Virus record (IMG/VR): IMGVR_UViG_3300032236_001727
Coordinates: 1-64,000 of that record
Reading direction: 5' to 3' (one strand)
DNA: 64,000 nucleotides
Source of the DNA: a virus
Shown in pieces: positions 7,423 to 15,151 of the stretch. Both the position numbers and the translations under genes were made by a program. The notes beneath the pieces were generated by a model. The model did not search any database. It was given only the letters and a program-made list of their open reading frames with translations, and was not told where the DNA came from. Within the stretch, counting starts at the first letter, position 1, and the number at the start of each line of letters is the position of its first letter.

Positions 7423-7590
7423 TTAAAAATTGTTATAGTATAATGTACTTCCAATAGCATAAGCTAACCAAAACACAGCAAACATAATCAATGAACCTAA
7501 TATGCCTATATCAATTATTACTTTTATAGTAATAGCGGCTATAGCCAATACTATTAGTCCTAAAATTATTTTAATAATGAATTCGAACAT
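7423..7590 (-). CDS. Small membrane protein (55 aa)
   Basis: ATG at 7590, TAA at 7423-7425. Starts MFEFIIKIILGLIVLAIAAI; two hydrophobic segments (about residues 4-28 and 30-47). The start lies 1 base beyond the stop of the upstream muramidase-like gene, which suggests translational coupling. Function unknown. Confidence 0.6.
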   Translation of the reverse strand: MFEFIIKIILGLIVLAIAAITIKVIIDIGILGSLIMFAVFWLAYAIGSTLYYNNF

Positions 7591-7591
7591 A

Positions 7592-8125
7592 TCATTTGGT
7601 TTTAGCTAAGTCTTTCAAATAGTTTTTATCCTCAGCATATAGATTACAATACTTCTTCCAGTATGAATTCATAAAATGTGTATAACACAGTATACAATCT
7701 TTACGAGTTTTATATACTGAATGGTTGTTTTTGAATCCAATACATAATTTGCAATAGCATTTGAGACCAAATAGGTTATTATTTTCTAACAATATTTTAC
7801 TTTTTCCAAATGCTGTTTCTTTATGGTATTGTTTCAACGCTACTATAGGAAATTCACAAGAATCTAATTCAAGTTGATGTAATATTGCAGAATCTGATAA
7901 TTCTATATCTACACATGAATCTTTATTATTTGCTTGATATTTGTATTTGTTGAAATGTTCTTTATTACCTACAACTGAGTAGCTTATGAAGAAAGCTATT
8001 AGTATTAAAGCATATATTATTTTGAAATTATTGGTAGATTTTGCAGGTAATAAACAAAAACTACATCTCTTATTTCCAAGATAATCCTTGTTTATCTTAG
8101 AAGAACAGCATTTACTTATTCCCAT
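7592..8125 (-). CDS. GH73-like muramidase with TM and zinc-ribbon N-terminus
   Basis: 177 residues. Cysteines at the start (CCSSK, CSFCLLP) suggest a small zinc ribbon, followed by one membrane helix at about residues 34-52. The C-terminal two thirds match the lysozyme-like glucosaminidase (FlgJ/Bax, GH73) pattern: ALKQYHKETAFGKS with a candidate catalytic Glu, NNLFGLKC, then YKTRKDCILCYTHFM..YWKKYC. It would cut the glycan strand of peptidoglycan from a membrane-anchored position. Extra cysteines (CYCKLC, CILC) in the catalytic part are unusual. Confidence 0.65.
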   Translation of the reverse strand: MGISKCCSSKINKDYLGNKRCSFCLLPAKSTNNFKIIYALILIAFFISYSVVGNKEHFNKYKYQANNKDSCVDIELSDSAILHQLELDSCEFPIVALKQYHKETAFGKSKILLENNNLFGLKCYCKLCIGFKNNHSVYKTRKDCILCYTHFMNSYWKKYCNLYAEDKNYLKDLAKTK

Positions 8126-8145
8126 AACCTTTATTTTGTTTTTTT

Positions 8146-8298
8146 AGCTTATTGTTACTGACTTATAGTTTTGACCTTCCAAATCTTTCATCAGTTTTAC
8201 TGCTTGAGATTGGTTGTAGGCACCCCACACTCTGATTACTCTTTTTGTTCCATCCTGGTTAAAACCAGTGATTGTGCTTTTGATTTGATTGTCTTTCA
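8146..8298 (-). CDS. Small hypothetical protein (50 aa)
   Basis: ATG at 8298, TAA at 8146-8148. Starts MKDNQIKSTITGFNQDG and continues with RVWGAYNQSQAVKLMKDL. It is the first reading frame after the promoter at 8322-8352 and has the typical AACAATAAAAATG leader. Function unknown; small, basic and soluble. Confidence 0.65.
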
Positions 8299-8321
8299 TT
8301 TTTATTGTTTTTTATTATGAT

Positions 8322-8352
8322 GTAAAGATACGAAGGATAATTTAGAAAGCCA
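8322..8352 (-). promoter_or_regulatory. Bacteroidota-type phage promoter
   Basis: TTGGC at 8348-8352, 18-nt spacer, TATCTTTA at 8322-8329. Confidence 0.85.
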
Positions 8353-8359
8353 AATTTTA

Positions 8360-8599
8360 TCACCTGTTTTTATAGTCTTTTCTTTGAAATAGGATTAAAA
8401 ATGCTTTTAAAGAAGGTTTGTAATTCGATAAAAATTCTAAACAATGTCCAATTATGTAAGTGAAAACTAAAATCCAACTCCATAATATTACAAAAACATT
8501 TGATTTAAAATGATTACCCATTTTATCATTCTCCCAAGCTGTTATCAAATAAGCCAAAAATACCCCTAAAAGGTATATAATTATTATACTGATTATCAT
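8360..8599 (-). CDS. Small membrane protein (79 aa)
   Basis: Two hydrophobic helices (about residues 2-20 and 32-54) and a basic C-terminus ending LILFQRKDYKNR. Function unknown. It ends 8 bases before a promoter and follows the Rieske-type gene by 30 bases. Confidence 0.55.
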   Translation of the reverse strand: MIISIIIIYLLGVFLAYLITAWENDKMGNHFKSNVFVILWSWILVFTYIIGHCLEFLSNYKPSLKAFLILFQRKDYKNR

Positions 8600-8629
8600 G
8601 TTTTAAAATTTGTTTATTTTTTGTAAATC

Positions 8630-9220
8630 TTAAAATTTCCACTCCTGACCTACTAAACAATTGTTCTTAAATCTAAGACCATGAAGCGGACAAGTTATTA
8701 TTCCATCTTTATCAGGCGTTTCTTGAGAAAGATCGTAGCCTTTATGAGGACATTTATTATTTTTTACATAAGGTTCAGATAGTTTATCTGTGTAAACTGT
8801 GCCTGCTATTCCATGTTGTTTAGTCCTAAGACATTTAAAAGCATGATACTCAATTTTATAGTCTTTTGAAACATCGTCTTTAAGATCATAACGTATACTT
8901 GGAGCATAAATATGACCCATAGGACCTAAAATAGGATGAACATGCATATTGCTTTTTGGCTTTTTTAAAGCTATAAACCTAAAATCTATGTGGTAATGGT
9001 AATAATCCTGACCATGTTCTTTATCATGATGCAAATGATTTATAATAGGATACACCACTAACTTTGGTTGTCTTGGTACATAATACCTTTTAAGCTCTTG
9101 TTCTTTGTCTAATTCCCACTCTACATCATAGCCTTGACCTTCTTGTAGTATACAAGGCACTAAGTAATAATATCCTACTATAGGCGATTCTTTAAGTTCA
9201 TCAATTTTTTGAAGTGACAT
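8630..9220 (-). CDS. Rieske-type iron-sulfur protein
   Basis: 196 residues. The C-terminus holds a complete Rieske [2Fe-2S] ligand pattern: CPHKGYDLS, then after 17 residues CPLHGLRF, i.e. C-x-H and C-x2-H. The N-terminal 110 residues are rich in Tyr and His (HLHHDKEHG, YHYHIDF) and unlike a dioxygenase catalytic domain. Rieske proteins usually pass electrons to an oxygenase; no partner oxygenase is adjacent. Such proteins occur in some phages, but their role there is unknown. Confidence 0.7.
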   Translation of the reverse strand: MSLQKIDELKESPIVGYYYLVPCILQEGQGYDVEWELDKEQELKRYYVPRQPKLVVYPIINHLHHDKEHGQDYYHYHIDFRFIALKKPKSNMHVHPILGPMGHIYAPSIRYDLKDDVSKDYKIEYHAFKCLRTKQHGIAGTVYTDKLSEPYVKNNKCPHKGYDLSQETPDKDGIITCPLHGLRFKNNCLVGQEWKF

Positions 9221-9230
9221 GTATTATAAT

Positions 9231-9476
9231 TTATTTTAGTTTCATTATACGTAATGTATCGCCTACGTTGAAATCAGAGTCTGAATAAAATTCTATAGTA
9301 CAAGTCCTTCTATCAGGACTATAACTTTCTATTATATAGAAAAACTTACTATAATTGTCATTTTGAAGTTCTTTTCTAACAATTATAGGATAAGACCTTC
9401 CACAAATTACTGATGGAGTTAATTTACAGGAACTTAACAATATTCCTGTTATAGCTATTAATATTAGTTTTTTCAT
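9231..9476 (-). CDS. Small lipoprotein
   Basis: The start at 9476 (MKKLILIAITGILLSSCK) gives a classic signal peptide with lipobox LSSC; the ten extra residues of the longer frame would spoil it. The mature part is about 65 residues and beta-rich. Predicted to be anchored in a membrane after lipid attachment to Cys; it could be a spanin-like or superinfection-exclusion protein, but nothing in the sequence decides this. Confidence 0.6.
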   Translation of the reverse strand: MKKLILIAITGILLSSCKLTPSVICGRSYPIIVRKELQNDNYSKFFYIIESYSPDRRTCTIEFYSDSDFNVGDTLRIMKLK

Positions 9477-9480
9477 ATTT

Positions 9481-9984
9481 TTATTTTTGCTCCTGGTTAC
9501 TTTCAATTAAAGCCCCACTCTCCCACATATCCTCAGTAGCCCACCATGCTATGCCGATGGAGGTGAGGTAGTGGATGATAGGAAATTGCCTAACAATTAG
9601 TTTCTGACCATTGCATGAAAATTCTATGCCCCTTTCCTCTACGGTCATGCCATAGGTAACATCTAATTCATCCCACCTAACTTGCAATCCTACCCCTTCA
9701 TCTTTGTTCTGCTTGAAATAGATTACCCTCATATCTCCTTGCATGTTGTGATATATTTGAACATGAATCATCTCAAATATTTTGAGCATCTCCTCCTCCG
9801 TCAAGCTCTCGATCTTTCGCATGTGGGGGATGATTTCAAAATCGTCTGAATCGCATAGGTCAAGTGTAAGACCTGATACGATAATTGTATCGCCTACTTT
9901 TGCAAATCCTGAGTGATTAGGTGCTTTCTTTACTGTTGCCTCTTTGTCTTTGCAATAAGGCAGGTATTGTTTGATGTCGGTCAT
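9481..9984 (-). CDS. Hypothetical protein of gut-phage type (167 aa)
   Basis: Pattern MTDIKQYLPYCKDKEATV, VGDTIIVSGLTLDLC, then MRKIESLTEEEM. I associate this layout (small barrel followed by an 'ESLTEEE' helix and a Trp-rich end, AWWATEDMW) with uncharacterised proteins of Bacteroides-type phages. Its ATG overlaps the stop of the upstream Cys-rich gene (ATGA). The 9.5-12.4 kb block seems richer in G+C than its surroundings. Confidence 0.65.
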   Translation of the reverse strand: MTDIKQYLPYCKDKEATVKKAPNHSGFAKVGDTIIVSGLTLDLCDSDDFEIIPHMRKIESLTEEEMLKIFEMIHVQIYHNMQGDMRVIYFKQNKDEGVGLQVRWDELDVTYGMTVEERGIEFSCNGQKLIVRQFPIIHYLTSIGIAWWATEDMWESGALIESNQEQK

Positions 9985-10115
9985 GGCTTAATATTTTTGG
10001 CGATTGATTTAAAACAGTTTTCGCAGTACTTTACAGAGCAAAAGTTATTATCCTCACATGGAGTTTGCGCTATCTTCCATTTATGGAATCCTAGAAAGCA
10101 TTTTAGTTTTGTCAT
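9981..10115 (-). CDS. Cysteine-rich small protein (44 aa)
   Basis: ATG at 10115, TGA at 9981-9983 overlapping the next start. Starts MTKLKCFLGFHKWKIAQ and has five cysteines, with CEDNNFCSVKYCENC resembling a zinc knuckle. Overlapping start and stop on the downstream side supports it. Function unknown. Confidence 0.6.
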   Translation of the reverse strand: MTKLKCFLGFHKWKIAQTPCEDNNFCSVKYCENCFKSIAKNIKP

Positions 10116-10127
10116 GGCTTGGTGGTT

Positions 10128-10322
10128 TTAGAGGTTAAATAATTTTTCTGCTAACTCAATAGTTTCTTGCCACCAATTTTTCATTGATACTGTAAAACTT
10201 TTTGAGAAATACCATAGAATAGGCATCTTAATAATTAATGTATTCACTGCAAATACTACTACAACCAATGATGCCATAATGTAAGTAGGTAGAAACGGAA
10301 TTTTTAATAATAGATTCTTCAT
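10128..10322 (-). CDS. Small membrane protein (64 aa)
   Basis: One or two hydrophobic segments (LPTYIMASLVVVVFAVNTLII) and an amphipathic C-terminus. Function unknown. Confidence 0.5.
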   Translation of the reverse strand: MKNLLLKIPFLPTYIMASLVVVVFAVNTLIIKMPILWYFSKSFTVSMKNWWQETIELAEKLFNL

Positions 10323-10361
10323 TTCATACAGGATATACCGTTGCCTGCGCGGGTTTGTTAG

Positions 10362-10466
10362 TTAAAAAATTACTGACATATTGCATTTTGTACAATACCA
10401 CTGACCTTGCAACCATATAAGTTCGGTTGTGCAGTGATGCCACATTCTGATTTGATATTGTTTCAT
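10362..10466 (-). CDS. Small zinc-knuckle-like protein (34 aa)
   Basis: ATG at 10466 overlapping the stop of the gene at 10463; TAA at 10362-10364. Starts MKQYQIRMWHHCTTELIW and contains CTKC near the end, so a C-x16-C-x2-C pattern could bind zinc. Function unknown. Confidence 0.5.
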   Translation of the reverse strand: MKQYQIRMWHHCTTELIWLQGQWYCTKCNMSVIF

Positions 10467-10795
10467 CCTTTCTTATTTATCTCATTAAACCATACGATTG
10501 CTGAGTGTAGGGCGGTGAAGGCTTCCAGTATTGTGCCGTTTGCAATCAAATAACCTATGTTTTGCTTAATTACCCAAAACTCTTTACCCAATCCCTTCAT
10601 ATCCCTAAACTTCTCCCATACAGGATGGAGCAAACGCCAGTCTTCGTAAATTGGATACTTTGCCAATATTTCGTATTCAAAAATTAATGAACCTTCACTA
10701 TTCTCATAGTAAAATACCCCATTAGCAAATTTCAGTTCCCATCCATCAAACACCATTACTGTGATAATTGCCTGTTGTAGTTCTTCGTTAGTCAT
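10463..10795 (-). CDS. Phage ABA-sandwich-like protein
   Basis: 110 residues. N-terminal MTNEELQQAIITVMVFDGWEL, central YEDWRLLHPVWEKFRDM and C-terminal ILEAFTALHSAIVWFNEIN match the pattern of the small 'phage ABA sandwich' family seen in gut phages and bacteria. Function unknown. Overlaps the upstream gene by 8 bases. Confidence 0.65.
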   Translation of the reverse strand: MTNEELQQAIITVMVFDGWELKFANGVFYYENSEGSLIFEYEILAKYPIYEDWRLLHPVWEKFRDMKGLGKEFWVIKQNIGYLIANGTILEAFTALHSAIVWFNEINKKG

Positions 10796-10985
10796 TGTTT
10801 TCTTTTAAAAGTTTTCTCAAAATATAAATGCAGTGAGCATGGTCATAAGCAAATGAATCTTGAATTTCAGATGAATCCCCATCTACTAATTTTTGATACA
10901 TCTCTAAATAATCAGATTCAGTTTCTGCGTGATTTGAAAGAAGTTCTATAACCTCCTCAATTACTAATTTTTGTTCGTTAGTCAT
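10788..10985 (-). CDS. Small acidic protein (65 aa)
   Basis: All-helical, acidic (MTNEQKLVIEEVIELLSNH, DYLEMYQKLVDG, CIYILRKLLKEN). Not recognised. Overlaps both neighbours by a few bases, so it is translated within one operon. Confidence 0.6.
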   Translation of the reverse strand: MTNEQKLVIEEVIELLSNHAETESDYLEMYQKLVDGDSSEIQDSFAYDHAHCIYILRKLLKENND

Positions 10986-11317
10986 CCTTTCTTATTTTTC
11001 AGATAATCAATAGCAACAGATAGACCTGCTGTGTAGGCGGCAAGACGGGTGGGGTAGGTCTTAAACATTTCATCCATATCAATACGATTCCTCCCGTCTA
11101 TAATTTCTATCAGCCATCCATCAATAAGTGTATTTACGTAAGGCACCACATACACCCCCTTACTATCCAGCCACTCAATAGCCTCGTAGACTGTGGGGGC
11201 GGAGATAGCTTCAATAATCCTATGTGTAATTTTTAAATTGTAAAACTTATTTGTCGGCACATCATACCCTATACCTTTCAGGGCTATGGCTATTTCTTTG
11301 GTTACTCTTTCTTTCAT
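10982..11317 (-). CDS. Conserved gut-phage protein (111 aa)
   Basis: Pattern KEIAIALKGIGYDVPTNKF, SAPTVYEAIEWLDSKGVYVVPY, YPTRLAAYTAGLSVAIDYL. This layout is familiar from many Bacteroides phage and prophage hypothetical proteins. No function known. Overlaps the flanking genes by 4 bases on each side (ATGA type). Confidence 0.7.
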   Translation of the reverse strand: MKERVTKEIAIALKGIGYDVPTNKFYNLKITHRIIEAISAPTVYEAIEWLDSKGVYVVPYVNTLIDGWLIEIIDGRNRIDMDEMFKTYPTRLAAYTAGLSVAIDYLKNKKG

Positions 11318-11580
11318 TGGTTTAGTTTATAATTTTCACAAAAAAATTTGAATAGATAGGTATTATACAGTGGGCTTTGAGTTATGTCATAATTAGTTTC
11401 TTGAACATAAATATCCTCTAGGTCTTTTACGATGTTACCTATTTGATACATATCGTCATCTTTACCTATAAGCTGAGTATCTATACACAAATAATTATAC
11501 CCATTTTCGCTTTTTTCTAAACAGACTAAAAATGCTAATTGCATATGACCTAATCCCGCATCAGTTTGATATATTTTCAT
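11314..11580 (-). CDS. Hypothetical protein (88 aa)
   Basis: Not recognised; contains LAFLVCLEKSENGYNYLCID and an acidic middle. Overlaps neighbours by 4 bases at both ends, so it belongs to the tight 9.5-12.4 kb operon. Confidence 0.55.
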   Translation of the reverse strand: MKIYQTDAGLGHMQLAFLVCLEKSENGYNYLCIDTQLIGKDDDMYQIGNIVKDLEDIYVQETNYDITQSPLYNTYLFKFFCENYKLNQ

Positions 11581-11978
11581 TCTCCAATTTTGTATTTTGA
11601 TGAAATGAGGGCGCAGATAGCAAATGTATTGTCAGGTGTTTGATTTCCGAAATCATCAGCATATTCCAGTTGACCGTTTTCATATACTATCAAATCATAA
11701 TCTTCCATTACAATTTTTACAGAATTTCCATTAATTGACACTGCAAATACTTCCTTATTCTTTGGATTGCACAATCTCGCAATTTCCTCGCACATCTCTT
11801 TATCTTCTGCCAGTTCTCGGAGAGGACGAAGTTCTTTTGCGTTATTAGCTAAAGCAGTTTGATAGCCTTTTATAAATCCTATTCTTTTTGAATTATTTGC
11901 GACCATATCAACCGCATATTCACTTCTTATGTCAGGATATTCATTCAATGCTATTTGGTATATTTCAGATTCTTTCAT
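11577..11978 (-). CDS. Hypothetical protein (133 aa)
   Basis: Helical N-terminus (MKESEIYQIALNEYPDI, NNSKRIGFIKGYQTAL) followed by a beta-rich half (VFAVSINGNSVKIVMEDYDLIVYE) and ICALISSKYKIGE at the end. The layout is typical of small phage operon proteins; function unknown. Confidence 0.6.
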   Translation of the reverse strand: MKESEIYQIALNEYPDIRSEYAVDMVANNSKRIGFIKGYQTALANNAKELRPLRELAEDKEMCEEIARLCNPKNKEVFAVSINGNSVKIVMEDYDLIVYENGQLEYADDFGNQTPDNTFAICALISSKYKIGE

Positions 11979-11981
11979 TTC

Positions 11982-12374
11982 TTATTTATTTTTTGTTTTT
12001 GGTAATGAGGGCAGAGGTTGCCAGTGGGTGACGCCAAATATTTGTTGACCGTTTGCATACCATCTTGAATCCTTTAGCAATGAGCCAATAAACATAGGTT
12101 GATAATATAGTAATCCTGCTTTAGTATCTTGATTTGTAACAACTATAACATCGTCTTCAATCTCAGGCAATCTCTCTTCTACACTTATCCACCCACTATT
12201 TAGGGTTGAGCCGTCACCATTCTGAGCATTGATTAGGGTGCAAAGGGCTTTGCAGATTTCTATTGCACTGGGATGGGTAAAATCAACAACTAATGCTGTT
12301 CTACCTTCTGCATCCATGATGATATTTCGCTCTGAGAACACGGGCACTGTTATTAGGTTTTTTAATTCTTTCAT
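11982..12374 (-). CDS. DUF551-containing protein
   Basis: 130 residues. The C-terminal half is a clear DUF551 domain: GWISVEERLPEIEDDVIVVTN at about residues 61-80 and VTHWQPLPSLP at the end. The first 60 residues (FSERNIIMDAEGRTALVV...ICKALCTLINAQNGDG) form a separate domain often seen in front of DUF551 in gut phages. Function unknown. Confidence 0.8.
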   Translation of the reverse strand: MKELKNLITVPVFSERNIIMDAEGRTALVVDFTHPSAIEICKALCTLINAQNGDGSTLNSGWISVEERLPEIEDDVIVVTNQDTKAGLLYYQPMFIGSLLKDSRWYANGQQIFGVTHWQPLPSLPKTKNK

Positions 12375-12383
12375 GTTTATGGT

Positions 12384-12569
12384 TTAATTTATTTTAGGAA
12401 TATAAAAATACTCTATAACTTTATTGTTATAAGCCCATCCTGTACCGTTGAATGTTTCAGTATGAGTGTTGCCGTCTTTTCTGACTATTAAATATCTGCC
12501 TGAGCTAATATATTGTTTCTGTTCAGGTGTGTCAAGATATTTTATTGGGGTTAATATTGGAGGTGTCAT
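12384..12569 (-). CDS. Small hypothetical protein (61 aa)
   Basis: The start at 12569 (MTPPILTPIKYLDTPEQ) is chosen because the longer frame would overlap the stop of the upstream gene. Beta-rich with SGRYLIVRKDGNTHTETFNGTGW. Not recognised. Confidence 0.5.
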   Translation of the reverse strand: MTPPILTPIKYLDTPEQKQYISSGRYLIVRKDGNTHTETFNGTGWAYNNKVIEYFYIPKIN

Positions 12570-12580
12570 TGTTTTTATTT

Positions 12581-12853
12581 TTATCCTTCCCAAATATTAG
12601 GGTTTTTACCAACTGTATACTTTCCTATTCTCCAAATGGCGCACAAATAGTTTTTGTAATGTCTTCGTTCTGCATCCCATGTATATTTATTTACAATGGT
12701 TTCACTAAAGTCCTCATGAACTCCAATAGTAAAATTCAAACTAAAATTCCACATAATGTTTACAATAGCCATTATAATCAAAATAATTGTACACATCAAT
12801 GTCAGATATGTATTAAGTATAAATTCTAAAATTGGTATTACTATGTATTTCAT
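12581..12853 (-). CDS. Membrane protein (90 aa)
   Basis: The start at 12853 (MKYIVIPILEFILNTYL) avoids overlap with the upstream stop at 12864. Two close hydrophobic segments (residues about 3-35) and a soluble tail with ERRHYKNYLCAIWR. Function unknown. Confidence 0.5.
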   Translation of the reverse strand: MKYIVIPILEFILNTYLTLMCTIILIIMAIVNIMWNFSLNFTIGVHEDFSETIVNKYTWDAERRHYKNYLCAIWRIGKYTVGKNPNIWEG

Positions 12854-12863
12854 GTTTTTATTT

Positions 12864-13214
12864 TTAATAATTAATTTTTTTAGGTCTTCCACGTCTCAAT
12901 ACTTCACCACTATTTATTCTCATTTCACGTTCAATTTTTTTCAATTGACTTGGTGAGTTGGGGTTTGATGGGCGTCCTCTACGTTTAGCAGGATTTGTTT
13001 CTTGTTCTATATTATCACCACTATTAACAGTAGTAGGAGTTGAATATTTTCTTTTAGCTACTATTTTTTCAAATTTTATTTTATATTTTTTGTTATAGGT
13101 TTGAATAAACTTTTCCCCAACCCCCATATCTAATATTTCTGCATTTTCAGATATTCCTGATAAGTTGGTTTTAGGGTTCAATACTTCATCTATCTCACGA
13201 TAGAATGTTTTCAT
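12864..13214 (-). CDS. Hypothetical protein with repeated RRGRP motif
   Basis: The start is fixed at 13214 (MKTFYREIDEVLNPKT), because the longer frame would start inside the promoter at 13267-13297. 116 residues; the C-terminus repeats RRGRPSNPNSPSQLKKIEREMR and RRGRPKKINY, AT-hook-like basic motifs that may bind A+T-rich DNA. Confidence 0.6.
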   Translation of the reverse strand: MKTFYREIDEVLNPKTNLSGISENAEILDMGVGEKFIQTYNKKYKIKFEKIVAKRKYSTPTTVNSGDNIEQETNPAKRRGRPSNPNSPSQLKKIEREMRINSGEVLRRGRPKKINY

Positions 13215-13266
13215 TTTTATTTTATTTTTATTCTTATAAACTATAACAATCGTATTTTTCATGATA

Positions 13267-13297
13267 TAAAGATACGAAAGAAAATTCTAAAAGCCAA
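13267..13297 (-). promoter_or_regulatory. Bacteroidota-type phage promoter
   Basis: TTGGC at 13293-13297, 18-nt spacer, TATCTTTA at 13267-13274. It lies over the 5' end of the longest reading frame downstream and so decides that gene's start. Confidence 0.85.
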
Positions 13298-13395
13298 ATT
13301 TTTTATCCAAAATATTATTTTAGGAAAATCATAATAATTTATAAACATTATGATTGAAGGATGATTATCAGGACATAACCCCAAAACATGCAACA

Positions 13396-13974
13396 TTAAT
13401 CCCACCATAATTCAATATTATTTTCTAGTATTTTAAACAATAATTTTTTAGCTTTATTGTGGTTTATGTGTGATATATTTAAAGCTATTCCTAAACCCCT
13501 ATCATTTTCAAATATTAGTTTATCTTTTGTGGATAAAACATAATTATATGTTTTAAAATATTTTTTATAATAAGAATCAATATCATCTTTGATTAATTCT
13601 TCAACCATTTCTTTATATCCTAGATGATTGATTGAGTCAACAAAGGATATATCGGTATTATAATAATCCATATATTCTGTTATGTAATGTTGGTCCTGTA
13701 TTTTTTCTATTAATCTTACACAAGTCATCATTATTTCAACGTCACGCTTAGCACTTTCATGTCTGTTGTGTTTTCCAATATAATTGGCTTGATTCTTTAG
13801 TTTGAACTTTAATATTTCCCATATATAATGATCATCCCAATCTCTATCATTGAATATAACTTTAAACCATTTAATTAGGTTTTTAATTCCTTTAATTAGG
13901 TTTGAAGGATAGTATTGGGCTTCAAATTTCCACCATAGTTTTATTCTACGAAATAAGCTTATTTCAGTTGTCAT
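13396..13974 (-). CDS. Hypothetical protein (192 aa)
   Basis: Not recognised. Basic aromatic N-terminus (FRRIKLWWKFEAQYYPSN), then WDDHYIWEILKFKLKNQANYIGKHNR and a mixed C-terminal half. The HNRHESAKRDVEIMMTCVRLIEKI helix resembles segments of other phage proteins of unknown function. Its ATG overlaps the TGA of the upstream microprotein. Confidence 0.6.
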   Translation of the reverse strand: MTTEISLFRRIKLWWKFEAQYYPSNLIKGIKNLIKWFKVIFNDRDWDDHYIWEILKFKLKNQANYIGKHNRHESAKRDVEIMMTCVRLIEKIQDQHYITEYMDYYNTDISFVDSINHLGYKEMVEELIKDDIDSYYKKYFKTYNYVLSTKDKLIFENDRGLGIALNISHINHNKAKKLLFKILENNIELWWD

Positions 13975-14072
13975 ATTAAAATGAGTATTATTAGTGATAT
14001 AATTAATGTTATGATTGATACTGTTATAATGATTTTTAGTTTTTTAAAACTATTATTTATATTAGGAAACAT
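13971..14072 (-). CDS. Membrane microprotein (33 aa)
   Basis: ATG at 14072, TGA at 13971-13973 overlapping the next ATG. Starts MFPNINNSFKKLKIIITVS and ends in a run of Ile/Leu, a single membrane helix. The overlap supports translation. Confidence 0.45.
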   Translation of the reverse strand: MFPNINNSFKKLKIIITVSIITLIISLIILILI

Positions 14073-14077
14073 TTTCT

Positions 14078-14530
14078 TTAGTTTTCTTTGATTGTAATGT
14101 TATGTTCTTTTCTGTACTCAACTTCTTTTTCAAGCAGGCTTATTTCTATAGCTACTGGAGATCCTCCCTTAGGACGTAATACACTCATATCCTGCTGGCG
14201 GTCTTTCAAATATCTTATAGTATTAGCTACGCATTCATCAGACATGTTTTCATAAGTAGTTGTTCTAAAAATACCATAGTCTTTAGAATTAGGCTTACCA
14301 TAACCGGCTCTTGAAGCAAACTGCCTTACTTTTTCAAAAGGCTCGTCTGAATAGACACATAAGTCTACCTCATCACCATTGTTAGATCTTCTATGATATG
14401 ACAGTCCTCCGTCTATCATGTACTCTTTTCCATTAGCATCTTGATAGACATTGTAATCATGTCTGCTCCAGCTTTCAAGAACTTTCCCATCAGGCGTTCT
14501 TATAGCATTGTAAACTAATTTTCTTTCCAT
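14078..14530 (-). CDS. Conserved phage protein (150 aa)
   Basis: Pattern KLVYNAIRTPDGKVLESWSRHDY, YMIDGGLSYHRRS, LCVYSDEPFEKVRQFASRAGYGK, C-terminal TIRYLKDRQQD and ISLLEKEVEYRKEHNI. I recognise this as a widely distributed hypothetical protein of T4-like and other large phages. No function known. Soluble. Confidence 0.75.
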   Translation of the reverse strand: MERKLVYNAIRTPDGKVLESWSRHDYNVYQDANGKEYMIDGGLSYHRRSNNGDEVDLCVYSDEPFEKVRQFASRAGYGKPNSKDYGIFRTTTYENMSDECVANTIRYLKDRQQDMSVLRPKGGSPVAIEISLLEKEVEYRKEHNITIKEN

Positions 14531-14569
14531 ATTTAATTATATTTCAGTATTTAAAAGCTTTTTTTAAAT

Positions 14570-15085
14570 TTATTTTAATTTAAAACCTTGTGATTTTAAA
14601 TAAAGAAGAGCTTCAGCATTACCTTTAGCATCATCTACAGGATTGTGTGTATGCCTAGTGACTCTATGTTGTTTCCAATTATAATATAAATCATTCTTGA
14701 ATCCACAAAATAAATCACCTATTCTTCTGCTACTCCAACCAAATGGATTTGTTCCTGTGTATTTCAAAAAATACCAATTGATCCAAGAAGCATCATAACC
14801 GTTATTATCTGAAATTAGTACAGGTTTTCCTTTTGAGTTATCACTAATCCATTTAGCGAAATTTTCAAACACAACTTTTGGGTCGTTAAAAGTTTCGTGT
14901 TCTGCTCTTGAAAATCCACTTATAGCTAAAGCATCTGGGTCGTATATAGTAGAAATTGGCTTAGTTTGTCCGTAAAAGGTTTTATCTAATTTGTCATCTA
15001 CTATTACTGCGCCTAAACAAACCATACTGTTTACACCTAATAAATTTCCATCACTTTCTACATCTACTACTATTAATTGCGCCAT
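14570..15085 (-). CDS. DEDD-type 3'-5' exonuclease
   Basis: 171 residues, short RNase T/DnaQ-like fold. Motifs are in order: Exo I VDVESDG (residues 7-13), Exo II SDNNGYDASWINW (about 92-104) and Exo III HNPVDDAKGNAEAL (about 146-159) with His four residues before the last Asp, i.e. DEDDh. It would degrade single-stranded DNA or trim RNA 3' ends. It lies next to the RNA ligase gene (67 bases), which hints at RNA processing, but that is inference. Confidence 0.8.
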   Translation of the reverse strand: MAQLIVVDVESDGNLLGVNSMVCLGAVIVDDKLDKTFYGQTKPISTIYDPDALAISGFSRAEHETFNDPKVVFENFAKWISDNSKGKPVLISDNNGYDASWINWYFLKYTGTNPFGWSSRRIGDLFCGFKNDLYYNWKQHRVTRHTHNPVDDAKGNAEALLYLKSQGFKLK

Positions 15086-15151
15086 TTGTATTTATTTGTT
15101 TATATTGTAATTATAATAACTTTTTTTCAGTATTCAAAAGGTTTTAACAAA

